DNA of 56,419 nt from contig QCPC01000003.1 of the NCBI GenBank assembly GCA_003212695.1, forward strand, positions 65,141 through 121,559. Direction: 5' to 3'. Shown piece after piece: positions 14,438 to 22,775 of the stretch. Numbering within the stretch: the first letter of the stretch is position 1; each line of letters begins with the position of its first letter. This DNA comes from Prochlorococcus sp. AG-436-C13 (GTDB lineage: Bacteria; Cyanobacteriota; Cyanobacteriia; PCC-6307; Cyanobiaceae). A program made the position numbers and the translations under genes. A model generated the notes under the pieces. It did not search any database and had not been told where the DNA came from. It saw only the letters and a program-made list of their open reading frames with translations.

Positions 14438-14508
14438 AATTGGGAATTTGAGAGATCTTTTTAAAAAACCACTTTAATTATCAAAGCAGTATTTTAAAAT
14501 AAATTGAC

Positions 14509-14661
14509 TTAAAAAAGGCCTTTTTTAGGAGTGTCTTTGTATGGCTGCTCTCCACTATCAGGGGGCTGATTTTTATTTTTCTCTGAAACAAGAGCATCTC
14601 CCATTGCTTTCATTGCTCCTTTTACCCAGCGTTTAATCTGGTTCATTAATGAATCTGACAT
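14509..14661 (-). CDS. Small basic amphipathic protein, unknown
   Basis: A 50-residue frame from ATG 14661 to TAA 14509, beginning MSDSLMNQIKRWVKGAMK and ending KKGLF. The N-terminal half looks like an amphipathic helix and the C-terminal half is polar and Pro/Lys-rich. A 16-bp palindrome of A6GGCCT6 type overlaps the stop (14511-14526) and may terminate transcription. Confidence 0.45.
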   Translation of the reverse strand: MSDSLMNQIKRWVKGAMKAMGDALVSEKNKNQPPDSGEQPYKDTPKKGLF

Positions 14662-14898
14662 TAGTGGCTAGTCCTAGGCATACTATTTGCAAGATAACAA
14701 GATCTATTAAAAACAGGCTCCAAAATTAGAAATATTTACTTATTATAAAAATCTAAAAATATTTAAATCATGAATTAAAATTTCGTAGAACTGAATCACC
14801 CTGAGAAAAACGCAATACATATAAATATCAATAAGAAAAAGTTCAATATAGGTTGACAAGAATTGCAGAAAATTAGGTGTTTTGACGGATATAAATAA

Positions 14899-15099
14899 AT
14901 GAAGACAAAGCTATATTTTGAAAATAATTATTATTTATTTATGCCTCATACAGAATTTGATCCAATAGTTGATGATTGTTTTCTTGAAGCTGGAGCTAAA
15001 GTCGTTGCAAGGAAATATGAAAATAAAATAAATATAAGAGCAGCACAAATAATCTCAGAAATTATGCGTGGGAAGGACTCAACAATAAAAGCTTTATAA
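14899..15099 (+). CDS. Small protein with DDCF motif, paralogue
   Basis: A 66-residue frame; alignment with the 14285 protein favours the internal ATG at 14941 (MPHTEFDPIVDDCF), giving 52 residues. The C-terminus is helical (IRAAQIISEIMRGKDSTIKAL). Unknown function; island gene. Confidence 0.45.
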   Translation: MKTKLYFENNYYLFMPHTEFDPIVDDCFLEAGAKVVARKYENKINIRAAQIISEIMRGKDSTIKAL

Positions 15100-15114
15100 A
15101 TACAATAGTAGAAT

Positions 15115-15315
15115 GTGAAACTTATTTTTTTTTATTTTTCTTCTGTAAATCCAACTATTATAGAATTATCTTTAGTAGTAGGAGTTATCATACTATTTAT
15201 ATTGATTAATATTTTTAGGAAAAGTATTAAAAAGCAAATTGATCACAATATACAAACAATCATACCTTTAAAAGTAATAAGAAAAAGAATTAAGGTAAAT
15301 ATTAAATGGAAGTGA
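15115..15315 (+). CDS. Small membrane protein, doubtful
   Basis: A 66-residue frame from GTG 15115 with a membrane segment (IIELSLVVGVIILFILINIF) followed by a very basic tail (RKSIKKQ...RKRIKVNIKWK), consistent with positive-inside orientation. It starts 15 bp after the previous stop. AT-rich DNA can produce such frames by chance. Confidence 0.35.
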   Translation: MKLIFFYFSSVNPTIIELSLVVGVIILFILINIFRKSIKKQIDHNIQTIIPLKVIRKRIKVNIKWK

Positions 15316-15364
15316 ATTCAAGGAATTTTCTCTAATAAGTAACATAAACAAAGTCAATATACTA

Positions 15365-15718
15365 CTACCACATATCTTCATTATTATCCTTCTCTTGCTT
15401 CCTTTTTTCTACTAGTTTGATTCTTCGCTCTTTTTCTATTTCTTCTGGTGAAATATTTTGATTTCCTTCTTGCTCCTTTCTTACACTTAAAACCTTTTCT
15501 TCAAAATCAGTTTGAAAATGATCCCTCATCTCCTTCCAAGCATCTCTTTCTTCTTCATTACCAACTGTTCCTTTAATTTGATCTTCAATTGTAATTTTCA
15601 CAAAAGACCTCATATCATCATTTGACATGCAATTCAAGCGGCTATCAACATAAACATCTTTTAGCTTGTCTAATTCATCCCTAGTAAGATCACTGAAATT
15701 CAATCTGTCGTTCGTCAC
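15365..15718 (-). CDS. Charged helical protein, unknown
   Basis: Unrecognised 117-residue protein, almost entirely polar and charged (about a third Asp/Glu), with a C-terminal helix (EEIEKERRIKLVEKRKQEKD) likely to be a coiled coil. It has no signal peptide or membrane segment and is probably cytoplasmic. Confidence 0.6.
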   Translation of the reverse strand: MTNDRLNFSDLTRDELDKLKDVYVDSRLNCMSNDDMRSFVKITIEDQIKGTVGNEEERDAWKEMRDHFQTDFEEKVLSVRKEQEGNQNISPEEIEKERRIKLVEKRKQEKDNNEDMW

Positions 15719-15948
15719 TTCTAAATTTTATTAAATTACATTCAGTAAATACTTATAAATATTTTTTTGCAAGTCTATGTCATCAATCCATACATGATCA
15801 GCAAATTTAGGAATCTAAAGTCATCTAATGCTGAGAAATACTACTGACCAGTTCAATATATACATTAAAAGCATACTAAAACTGTCTATCCAGCATTACT
15901 TACTCAACCGCTCCGGGGCCAAGCGACCTCCTAGACAAATCAACTCAC

Positions 15949-15981
15949 AATCTATATTGAATCTATATTCAGTCTATAGAC
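15949..15981 (+). promoter_or_regulatory. Three tandem 11-bp repeats upstream of an RHH gene
   Basis: AATCTATATTG (15949-15959), AATCTATATTC (15960-15970) and AGTCTATAGAC (15971-15981) are contiguous 11-bp units, so they repeat once per helical turn, 44 bp before the ATG at 16025. RHH repressors commonly bind such tandem sites, so autoregulation by the downstream protein is likely (inference). The remainder of 15719-15948 shows nothing recognisable. Confidence 0.55.
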
Positions 15982-16024
15982 ATACCATGTAGAGTATATT
16001 AGGATAGGTCTAATCTTTAGTTCT

Positions 16025-16531
16025 ATGGAAAATACTTGGGGCACAGCTAGAGATGAATGGGTTGGCAAAACCACTATTGCTGAAGAGACTTCTCTATGGG
16101 CAATTGATTGTTTGAATAGAAATGAACAGGCAATATACGAAATAGAGCAAATCGCAAAAAAAGGACCCAATAATGAACTTGATATAAAGTTGAAAGAATT
16201 AAAGCAACTAATTAAAACCGAAATAATTAAAAAAGAAAATAATCTAGACGACTTATCTCTAAACACCACAAATTCAGCGAAACTTCAAGTTTCTGTTCCT
16301 TCTAGCCTAAATTATCTAATGAAAGCATGGGCTGCAGCAGAAGGAAGAGATTTGTCAAGTGTGGCACTTCAGTGTCTTGAGATCGGCCTAAGGCTAATGA
16401 AGAGCAAAGGATCAATTCCATCAGTAGCTATTGAACGATACAACTCAACATGCAAAAAACGTATTGCCTTAGCTGAAGTAAATAATCTATGGGATAGATA
16501 TGAATCTAAAAATATTAAAGCAGGAGAATAG
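16025..16531 (+). CDS. RHH-domain-like protein, possible autoregulator
   Basis: A 168-residue protein with a helical N-terminal half (about 1-80) and a segment KLQVSVPSSLNYLMKAWAAAEGRDLSSVALQCLEIGLRLMKSKG (about 88-131) that has the strand-helix-helix spacing of ribbon-helix-helix domains. The C-terminus is helical and basic. No toxin partner is obvious, although a small overlapping or adjacent gene follows at 16536. Tandem 11-bp repeats upstream suggest it controls its own promoter. Confidence 0.6.
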   Translation: MENTWGTARDEWVGKTTIAEETSLWAIDCLNRNEQAIYEIEQIAKKGPNNELDIKLKELKQLIKTEIIKKENNLDDLSLNTTNSAKLQVSVPSSLNYLMKAWAAAEGRDLSSVALQCLEIGLRLMKSKGSIPSVAIERYNSTCKKRIALAEVNNLWDRYESKNIKAGE

Positions 16532-16535
16532 AGAA

Positions 16536-16904
16536 ATGAAATGCATATTAAATCAGAAAAAATATAAAATATCTAGAAATTATAAAACTCTAAATCTATT
16601 CAAGCCTAAGAGTAATAATATTATGTATATACTATTTAGAGCCCATGATAGTAAATTAAAGTTTTCGATGGAAGAATCCAAATCATCTTATATATCTAAA
16701 GGGTATGAAATAATCGGTAGCAAGGTAGCATCTCTGAGAGAGTTTAAATTATTAAGACTTAGTTTATCAGAGATTATAATGAATAAAAGAAATCAAGAAT
16801 CTAAAGAAGAATATTTACAGAATATTTTATCCTATTGTAGTCTTCTTGGATGCAAAATAAATACTAAAAAGAAATTTATGAAAAAGCTATCTCTAAGTTA
16901 TTGA
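16536..16904 (+). CDS. Basic protein of unknown function
   Basis: A 122-residue frame from the ATG at 16536, chosen because GGAGAATAGAGAA lies just upstream; the frame is open further up to 16500 inside the previous gene. Lysine-rich (pI clearly basic), it includes NIMYILFRAHDSKLKFSMEESKSSYISKGYEIIGS and no recognised motif. It follows the RHH protein by 4 bp and is probably cotranscribed; a toxin-antitoxin relation is conceivable but unsupported. Confidence 0.5.
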   Translation: MKCILNQKKYKISRNYKTLNLFKPKSNNIMYILFRAHDSKLKFSMEESKSSYISKGYEIIGSKVASLREFKLLRLSLSEIIMNKRNQESKEEYLQNILSYCSLLGCKINTKKKFMKKLSLSY

Positions 16905-16920
16905 ATTAAATACAAAATGA

Positions 16921-17412
16921 CTAATTACATCCTAAGGTATTTCTTGTTTCTCTACCTGTTAAAGGATTAATGCCCTCTGCTATTGAACAAAGATAATCCA
17001 AATCAACTCTACTTATTACAACATTTGTAAAATCAGTACCCTTTATTTTTACATCCTTAAAGCTTGCATTAAAAGCAAAGGCATCTTCTAAAGTAGTGTT
17101 TGTTAAATCAGTTCCTTCAAAAACAGCAGAATCGAGAGTTGCATTCCTTAAATTTGCATTTGAAAGATTTGTATTTAATAATTTAGCTCCAAACAAACTT
17201 GCACCTTCCAAATCGCTTGAAGATAAATTGGCATCTTGTAGATCTGTCAAATAAAATGTAGCTCCTTTTAAATCAGAATTGGAAAAGTCTTCCCCAACCA
17301 AAGTTTGCTTGCCATAATCAATAAATGCATTGACTTCTGATATTGGTAATAAAACAAGAAAAGAACAAACTAAAAAAACAAAAGTCCTAATAAAAATAGA
17401 TTTCGTTAACAT
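16921..17412 (-). CDS. Exported pentapeptide-repeat protein
   Basis: A 163-residue protein with an N-terminal signal peptide (about 1-29, ending VNA) and about 16 tandem pentapeptide repeats of A(D/N)LXX type (DLKGATFYLTDLQDANLSSSDLEGASLFGAKLLNTNLSNANLRNA...), which fold as a right-handed beta-helix. Two C-terminal cysteines (YLC, LGC) may form a disulphide. Such proteins in cyanobacteria are often in the thylakoid lumen or periplasm; the specific role is unknown. Confidence 0.85.
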   Translation of the reverse strand: MLTKSIFIRTFVFLVCSFLVLLPISEVNAFIDYGKQTLVGEDFSNSDLKGATFYLTDLQDANLSSSDLEGASLFGAKLLNTNLSNANLRNATLDSAVFEGTDLTNTTLEDAFAFNASFKDVKIKGTDFTNVVISRVDLDYLCSIAEGINPLTGRETRNTLGCN

Positions 17413-17550
17413 TTTAATTATTTTAATTAATAAAGCATGTCATTATTTTAATTGAATACACTTGGGGTGTAAATTTTAATAAAATATTTGTAATAGACGA
17501 TAGTCCTTTATAAGAAAATAAGCTAGAAATTAATTAACTAACGTCTATAA

Positions 17551-17859
17551 ATGCTTTCAAAAGAAAGAATTGAATATCTCAAGGATATCCTTGATCGACT
17601 TTCCAATGAAGAAGAAGTCAGCTTAAAGGAAAGACTTTATTTAAAAAAGATTGCAGACAAGGACCAAAAAGTGTCGGCTTGGTTAACTAAAGCCAGGAGA
17701 TTACAGCAAGAAAAGATGATGTTAAATACAGATCCCATTGACAAGCTGGTTGGTGATCTAGACTTAGGGTCACCTGACCCTAATTCTAATAATATTTCCA
17801 ATCCTGAGGAGCTAGGCAAATGGTTTTCTGGAGCTCCATCTTGGGTGGCTAGAAGTTAG
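17551..17859 (+). CDS. Conserved cyanobacterial-type small protein, unknown
   Basis: A 102-residue soluble protein with a helical N-terminus (KERIEYLKDILDRLSNEEEVSLKERLYLKKIADKD) and an acidic middle ending in WFSGAPSWVARS. No known domain is recognised. Its composition is host-like, so it probably marks the end of the island. Confidence 0.6.
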   Translation: MLSKERIEYLKDILDRLSNEEEVSLKERLYLKKIADKDQKVSAWLTKARRLQQEKMMLNTDPIDKLVGDLDLGSPDPNSNNISNPEELGKWFSGAPSWVARS

Positions 17860-17957
17860 AAATAGAGATCTTATATAAATTCATTGATAAATCTGCATAT
17901 TCGAAATCGGTTTAAAACCCTTTAAATTAAACTATTAAAAGATTACATATAAAACAA

Positions 17958-19616
17958 ATGATAAATAATAAAAATGTAATCCAAAAACCTTTTGAAGCAA
18001 TTGTAATAGGTTCAGGTGCAACCGGAGGCATTGCTGCACTTACCCTTGCTGAGCTAGGGATAAGAGTTCTAGTTATTGAAGCTGGCCCAGAATTAACAGC
18101 GAAGCAAGCTTTAGGAACAGAACCTTGCAATACTTTTAGAAGGATTAAAAGAATTGTTAGTGGTGAAAATAGAATTCAGTCTCAACACCCTGGCTTTTGG
18201 AAGTCAAATCCATTATTGTATATAAATGAAAAAGAGAATAGATACAAAACCCCCTCTGGAAAACCTTTTATATGGACTCAAGGCAGACAAGTTGGAGGCA
18301 GAAGCCTAACTTGGGGTGGTATAACTCTAAGACTTTCAGACTCAAATTTTAAAGCTAAAAGCTTTGATAATTATGGTCCTGATTGGCCTATTAATTATTC
18401 AGATTTAGTACCACATTATAATGCAATAGAAAAACTGTTAAATGTGAAAGGCAATAATGATGGATTAGATCAAATTCCTGATGGTATATTTTCGGAAGCA
18501 ATGCCTTTTACTCCTTCAGAGAAAATATTTAAAGAGGAAGTCGAGGAAAAATTAAAATATAAGGTTATTCATTCAAGAGGTTTTGGGACTCAAGATAAAG
18601 GCAAAACTGAAGATTGGCCAAAGTCAAGTAGTCTAGGTAGTACTCTAAAGAAGGCATTATTGACTGGAAAAGTTGAAATATTACCAAATCATATTGTTGA
18701 AAGATTAATATTAAGCAATGACCAAAGTGTGGCTGAAGGCTTAATAGGAATAAACAGTGTAACTAATAATAGAATAAAGATTTATTCTAAGTTAATTATA
18801 CTTTGTGCTTCAACAATACAAAGCATAAAAATACTACTTAATTCAAGTGAAAGTATTCACTCAAAAGGCCTAATTGAACCTTCAGGTAAATTAGGATCTT
18901 TTTTAATGGATCATATTTCAACCTGTAGATTCTTCTCATTACCTATTAAAAGTAAAGATAAAAGTAAAAGAAATGAACTTACAGGGGCAGGAAGCTTCTT
19001 TATACCTTTTGGAAATCATCCAGATAACACTACAGATATAAATTTCATTAGAGGCTATGGAATCTGGGGTGCAATTGATAGGTTTGATCCACCTACTATT
19101 CTTAAAACTATGCCCGATACAAAAACAGGATTCTTAATTGGTCATGGTGAGGTCTTAGCATACGAGGATAACAAGTTAAGTCTCTCTAAAGAACTAGATA
19201 AATGGGGTCTACCCATACCTCACATAGATTTCACATGGAAAGAAAATGAATTAAATATGGTAAGTCATATGAATAAAACTATAGAAAAATGTGTAAAAGC
19301 TTCTGGTGGGCAAATACATCCAATTCAAGAACTTATAAAAATTCCATTACTAAAAGAAATTGTCAACAACTCATTTGCTCTTAAATCAGATCCTCCACCT
19401 CCAGGTTATTACGTTCATGAAGTAGGCGGGGCAAGAATGTCTAATAACTCTTCACAAGGGGTGTTAGATAAATGGAATAGATTATGGCAATGTCAAAATG
19501 TACTTGTAGTTGATGGAGCATGTTGGCCTACATCAGCTTGGCAAAGCCCAACCCTTACGATGATGGCAATAGCAAGAAGAGCTTGTATAGAAGCAATTAA
19601 GAATCAGTCAACCTAA
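17958..19616 (+). CDS. GMC-type FAD oxidoreductase
   Basis: Flavin-dependent glucose-methanol-choline family oxidoreductase, 552 residues. It begins with the FAD dinucleotide-binding motif VIGSGATGG (about 16-24) and VLVIEAGPE. The middle carries the substrate domain, and near the C-terminus come YVHEVGGARM (catalytic-region histidine), VLVVDGACWPTSAWQSPTLTMMAIARRA, the family's closing FAD contact. The substrate is an alcohol or sugar that cannot be named from sequence. It overlaps the convergent DUF2811 gene by 20 bp. Confidence 0.85.
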   Translation: MINNKNVIQKPFEAIVIGSGATGGIAALTLAELGIRVLVIEAGPELTAKQALGTEPCNTFRRIKRIVSGENRIQSQHPGFWKSNPLLYINEKENRYKTPSGKPFIWTQGRQVGGRSLTWGGITLRLSDSNFKAKSFDNYGPDWPINYSDLVPHYNAIEKLLNVKGNNDGLDQIPDGIFSEAMPFTPSEKIFKEEVEEKLKYKVIHSRGFGTQDKGKTEDWPKSSSLGSTLKKALLTGKVEILPNHIVERLILSNDQSVAEGLIGINSVTNNRIKIYSKLIILCASTIQSIKILLNSSESIHSKGLIEPSGKLGSFLMDHISTCRFFSLPIKSKDKSKRNELTGAGSFFIPFGNHPDNTTDINFIRGYGIWGAIDRFDPPTILKTMPDTKTGFLIGHGEVLAYEDNKLSLSKELDKWGLPIPHIDFTWKENELNMVSHMNKTIEKCVKASGGQIHPIQELIKIPLLKEIVNNSFALKSDPPPPGYYVHEVGGARMSNNSSQGVLDKWNRLWQCQNVLVVDGACWPTSAWQSPTLTMMAIARRACIEAIKNQST

Positions 19617-19914
19617 ATAAGTCATTGAGATATTTCTCCGTAACAGCTCTATTTTCGCTTCCATTTTGAAAAAGGAAATTTGCCAAGGCGGAACTCATTA
19701 ATGTGTATTGATCCCATTGAGGATTGCTACTGATAAAATTTTTCATCCCTTTATAAAGCTCTTCTGGAATTTCAGCTTCAAGACTTACTGAAACTTCTTT
19801 CGAAAATTCTGTTTCTAATACATCTTTTATTCTTTCAGAAACCCCTTCTTCTTTTTTAAAGTTAGCTTCAACTGAACTTTCTTCTTTGCTGATCTTTAAT
19901 TGGGTTAAGTCCAT
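19597..19914 (-). CDS. DUF2811 family protein
   Basis: A 105-residue protein whose second half, VSVSLEAEIPEELYKGMKNFISSNPQWDQYTLMSSALANFLFQNGSENRAVTEKYLNDLF, has the pattern of the cyanobacterial DUF2811 family. The N-terminal 40 residues are acidic and low complexity. Function is unknown. It ends inside the last codons of the convergent GMC oxidoreductase. Confidence 0.75.
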   Translation of the reverse strand: MDLTQLKISKEESSVEANFKKEEGVSERIKDVLETEFSKEVSVSLEAEIPEELYKGMKNFISSNPQWDQYTLMSSALANFLFQNGSENRAVTEKYLNDLFRLTDS

Positions 19915-20297
19915 TACAACTTGAATCTTTTATTTAACAGATCCAATATCTACAAAAACCTCAAAATCGTCAAAGAGAAAAAAGGTTTTTCTCAAATTTA
20001 AGAGACAGCAGTAGACTCATTCCAGCAGAAGTAAAGGCAAGGAATATAAAAAGAATCTTTACAAAAAAGCGACTTTACGAAACTTTCATAAAAATACACT
20101 TACAAAAAAGTAAAAACCACAAAAGTAAGTATTTATACTGTCTTGGCGAAATCCCAGTGGAAAACCAAAGCAAAACTGTGGAAAGCGTCTGGGGAAAAAC
20201 AATAAAACTTCAAACATAAGTCCTGCTTATGTTTGAAGAGTCTATTGAGACGCGCTGAGAAAGAGACTGGTGAGGCAATGATTAATAAGTATTTTTT
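19915..20297. other. Intergenic region with one terminator, otherwise unassigned
   Basis: The 383-bp gap between the DUF2811 start and the CbiX stop holds the terminator at 20208-20238. The sequence from 20000 to 20200 is A-rich with several partial inverted repeats; a small RNA is possible but no known family was recognised. Confidence 0.35.
20208..20238 (-). terminator. Rho-independent terminator after cbiX
   Basis: A perfect 13-bp stem, CTTCAAACATAAG (20208-20220) and its complement (20226-20238), with loop TCCTG. On the minus strand it is followed by TTTTATTGTTTTT, so it terminates transcripts from the chelatase gene that ends at 20298. Confidence 0.75.
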
Positions 20298-21371
20298 TTA
20301 TATTTCATCTTCTTTTGAAGTGTGAAACGTGACAGGGCCTAATGGGTGTTGAGCATTTGGATAGAGGTTAAAGTCATGGCTATGGCTATGGCTATGGCTA
20401 TGGCTATGGTCAATTTGAGAAGATTTAGTCGCTGGATCACATTCACCAGTACATTCAAGCTCGCACAAATGACATGTTTTATCTATTCCTTCTACATGAT
20501 GATGATGGCTTGACTGAATCAAACCAACCTCTCTTTCAAAACCCAATAAATTAGATCTATATTTACATAGGGAGCAATTCATTGCATTGGCCCCTGTTAA
20601 TACCTCAATTATTCTTTCTGTAAATGTCTCTATAACCTTTGGATGATTTCCTAAATAACTAGCATTAATAAATTCAATCTCAGGATTATCTTGTGCTACT
20701 AATTTCACATAGTTTCTAATCCTAGTAACAAGTACTCCGGAAAAAAGAAAATAAGGAAAAACAATAATTTTAGGGAAACCTAATTGAAGTGAATGTCTTA
20801 ACCCTGGTTCGACAAGTGGAAAAGTTACTCCAGAAAAAACAGTCTCACCCCAACCAAAACCTAAAGACTCAACTAGCATTCTAGTTATCTTTGAAACATT
20901 AGAGTTTGCATCTGGATCAGAGGATCCTCGTCCAACTACAACTAAAAGCATGTCACTTGTCTTACAACCAGGAGAAGAAACAATGGCTTCTTTTATCCTT
21001 TCAGCTGCTGCAGTTATCATTAAATTGTTAATACCAAGTTCTCTCCCATAAAGTATTTCAAGGCCTGTTTTATTTGAATATCTATTAAGAACAGCAGGTA
21101 TATCGTTTTTCGCATGTCCTGCTGCAAAAAGCATTGCTGGTATAGCAATAACTTTACTGACTCCTTTTTTTCTCAGACGATCCAATGATTCAGATATAAT
21201 AGGTCTTGAAAATTCTAAATAGCCAAATTCAAAGGGATTTGAAGGAACTAATGATTGAATAGACTCAGCTAGTTCCGCAAATTCTTTTGTTGCATGAATA
21301 TTTCTACTGCCATGACCAATAATTAAAATTCCTATATTGGAATCAAGTGTATCTAATAGACCTGAAATCAA
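20298..21371 (-). CDS. cbiX: CbiX-type sirohydrochlorin chelatase with His-rich tail
   Basis: Inserts a metal into sirohydrochlorin for cobalamin or siroheme synthesis. The 357-residue long form has two CbiX domains: the first with IIGHGSRNIHA (about 16-26) and PAMLFAAGHAKNDIP, the second with VVGRGSSDPDANS (about 145-157) and PYFLFSGVL. The C-terminus adds CSLCKYR, SHHHHVEG, CHLCELECTGEC and an HSHSHSHSHSH run, a likely metal store or delivery segment. The His/Ser run is encoded by a perfect hexanucleotide tandem repeat that could vary in length. It is divergent from the FAD-linked oxidase gene. Confidence 0.88.
   Translation of the reverse strand: MISGLLDTLDSNIGILIIGHGSRNIHATKEFAELAESIQSLVPSNPFEFGYLEFSRPIISESLDRLRKKGVSKVIAIPAMLFAAGHAKNDIPAVLNRYSNKTGLEILYGRELGINNLMITAAAERIKEAIVSSPGCKTSDMLLVVVGRGSSDPDANSNVSKITRMLVESLGFGWGETVFSGVTFPLVEPGLRHSLQLGFPKIIVFPYFLFSGVLVTRIRNYVKLVAQDNPEIEFINASYLGNHPKVIETFTERIIEVLTGANAMNCSLCKYRSNLLGFEREVGLIQSSHHHHVEGIDKTCHLCELECTGECDPATKSSQIDHSHSHSHSHSHDFNLYPNAQHPLGPVTFHTSKEDEI
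20376..20410. repeat. Hexanucleotide tandem repeat (ATGGCT)5+
   Basis: Five complete ATGGCT units plus a partial one, within the cbiX C-terminus, encode alternating His-Ser on the minus strand. Because the unit is 6 nt, slippage would change metal-ligand number by His-Ser steps without shifting frame. Confidence 0.85.
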
Positions 21372-21464
21372 AATCTTATGGTGCTTTTAAAAAACCTTAT
21401 CGTGATTAGCTTCCAAAAGCTAAAAGTTCAGCTAATTAGCCTGATATAACAACAATTAGTAATC

Positions 21465-22745
21465 ATGCTTATAAAAAACTCAATATTTCCAAATAATCAA
21501 GCTCAGGAGAAAAAAATTGCTGGAATATATGAAGATATAAATCCAGGTTTTATAAATTTATTAAGAAATGATCTAGTAAATCCAAAGCCTTTAATGATAT
21601 GTGGTGGTGGAACATCAAGCATGTGTGCTGCTGATGGACATTGGACACTTGACCTTAGAAGAAACTTCCAAGAAATTAAATTTGACAATGTAAAAAAAGA
21701 AATTTCAATAGAAGGAGGTGTAAGTATGCAAAGATTAATTGAAAAGACCTCAGAATTTAATCGTTCATTTCCTATAGGTTTGTCAGCAGAAACAGGTATT
21801 GGTTATATTCTAACAGGAGGAATTAGTCCACTTAGTAGAAAATATGGCTTGGCAATAGATAATATTTTAGAAATAAGTGGTATATGGGGTAATGGAGAAA
21901 AGTTTAAATTATTTAAGCCTAATGAAAAAGGAAATAAAAACGAAAAATTAAAATGGAAGGGACTATGTGGTGCTGCTCCTTTCCTTGCAATTATTACAAG
22001 TCTAAGATTGCAAACACAACAGTTAAAACCTATTTGTGGATGGGAGACATCTCTATCTTCATCTCAATTAGCAGAAACTATAGCAATGGCAGAAGAGTGG
22101 CCAAATTCAGCAAGTCTTTACTGGATATGGGGAAATAACATCAAAGCATATGGTGTATACGAATTGGATACCCTGGAAGATTTTTATACTTATCAAGATC
22201 TTATCAATCAAATTCCTAAAACAAATGACTTTATAACATATAATATTGAGAATATAAGTAGAATAAGAAAGTTAAAAGACTCAGGTATTATAAACAAATC
22301 TCTAAATACTCAGCATTCAGAAGTACTTGGCTTACTTGGACCTAAAACAAATAATAAAATATCTATAATGGTAAAAGATATTGAAAAGTTAATAAAAAGT
22401 AGGCCTTCAGAAAGTTCATTTATTTCTTCACAACAACTTGGTGGACTAACTATGAATAAAGGAATAGATTCAACTTCATTTATACATAGAGATTCAATGT
22501 GGAAGCCTTGGATAACAGGTTCATGGGATTCCGGAGATATTCAAGGACGGCAAATAAGTCTAAATTGGATTGAAGATTCATGGGAAGCTCTTAAAAGTTT
22601 CTTTCCAGGAGTTCATCTAGCTCAAATGCATCCGCACTTGAAATGGCATAGGCAGGAAATTAATGCTGCATTTAAAAATTGGCTTCCTGAATTAAAAGTA
22701 TTAAAATCAAATTATGATCCAAAAGGAATTTTGCCACCTCTTTGA
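21465..22745 (+). CDS. FAD-linked oxidase (PCMH-type)
   Basis: A 426-residue flavoprotein. The N-terminal PCMH/FAD_binding_4 domain includes KPLMICGGGTSSM (about 42-54), ISIEGGVSMQRLIE and GYILTGGISPLSRKYGLAID. The C-terminus HPHLKWHRQEINAAFKNWLPELKVLKSNYDPKGILPPL resembles the BBE berberine-bridge segment. The family oxidises sugars, hydroxy acids or alcohols; the substrate here is not identifiable. The gene is divergent from cbiX and 30 bp before the SulP gene on the same strand. Confidence 0.8.
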   Translation: MLIKNSIFPNNQAQEKKIAGIYEDINPGFINLLRNDLVNPKPLMICGGGTSSMCAADGHWTLDLRRNFQEIKFDNVKKEISIEGGVSMQRLIEKTSEFNRSFPIGLSAETGIGYILTGGISPLSRKYGLAIDNILEISGIWGNGEKFKLFKPNEKGNKNEKLKWKGLCGAAPFLAIITSLRLQTQQLKPICGWETSLSSSQLAETIAMAEEWPNSASLYWIWGNNIKAYGVYELDTLEDFYTYQDLINQIPKTNDFITYNIENISRIRKLKDSGIINKSLNTQHSEVLGLLGPKTNNKISIMVKDIEKLIKSRPSESSFISSQQLGGLTMNKGIDSTSFIHRDSMWKPWITGSWDSGDIQGRQISLNWIEDSWEALKSFFPGVHLAQMHPHLKWHRQEINAAFKNWLPELKVLKSNYDPKGILPPL

Positions 22746-22775
22746 TATAGGTTTGCAGAGACAATAAATTAATCA

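Noticed and set aside
15910-15930. GC-rich CCGCTCCGGGGCC stretch as a tRNA or RNA fragment
   Set aside because: No pairing or continuation into a tRNA pattern could be found.
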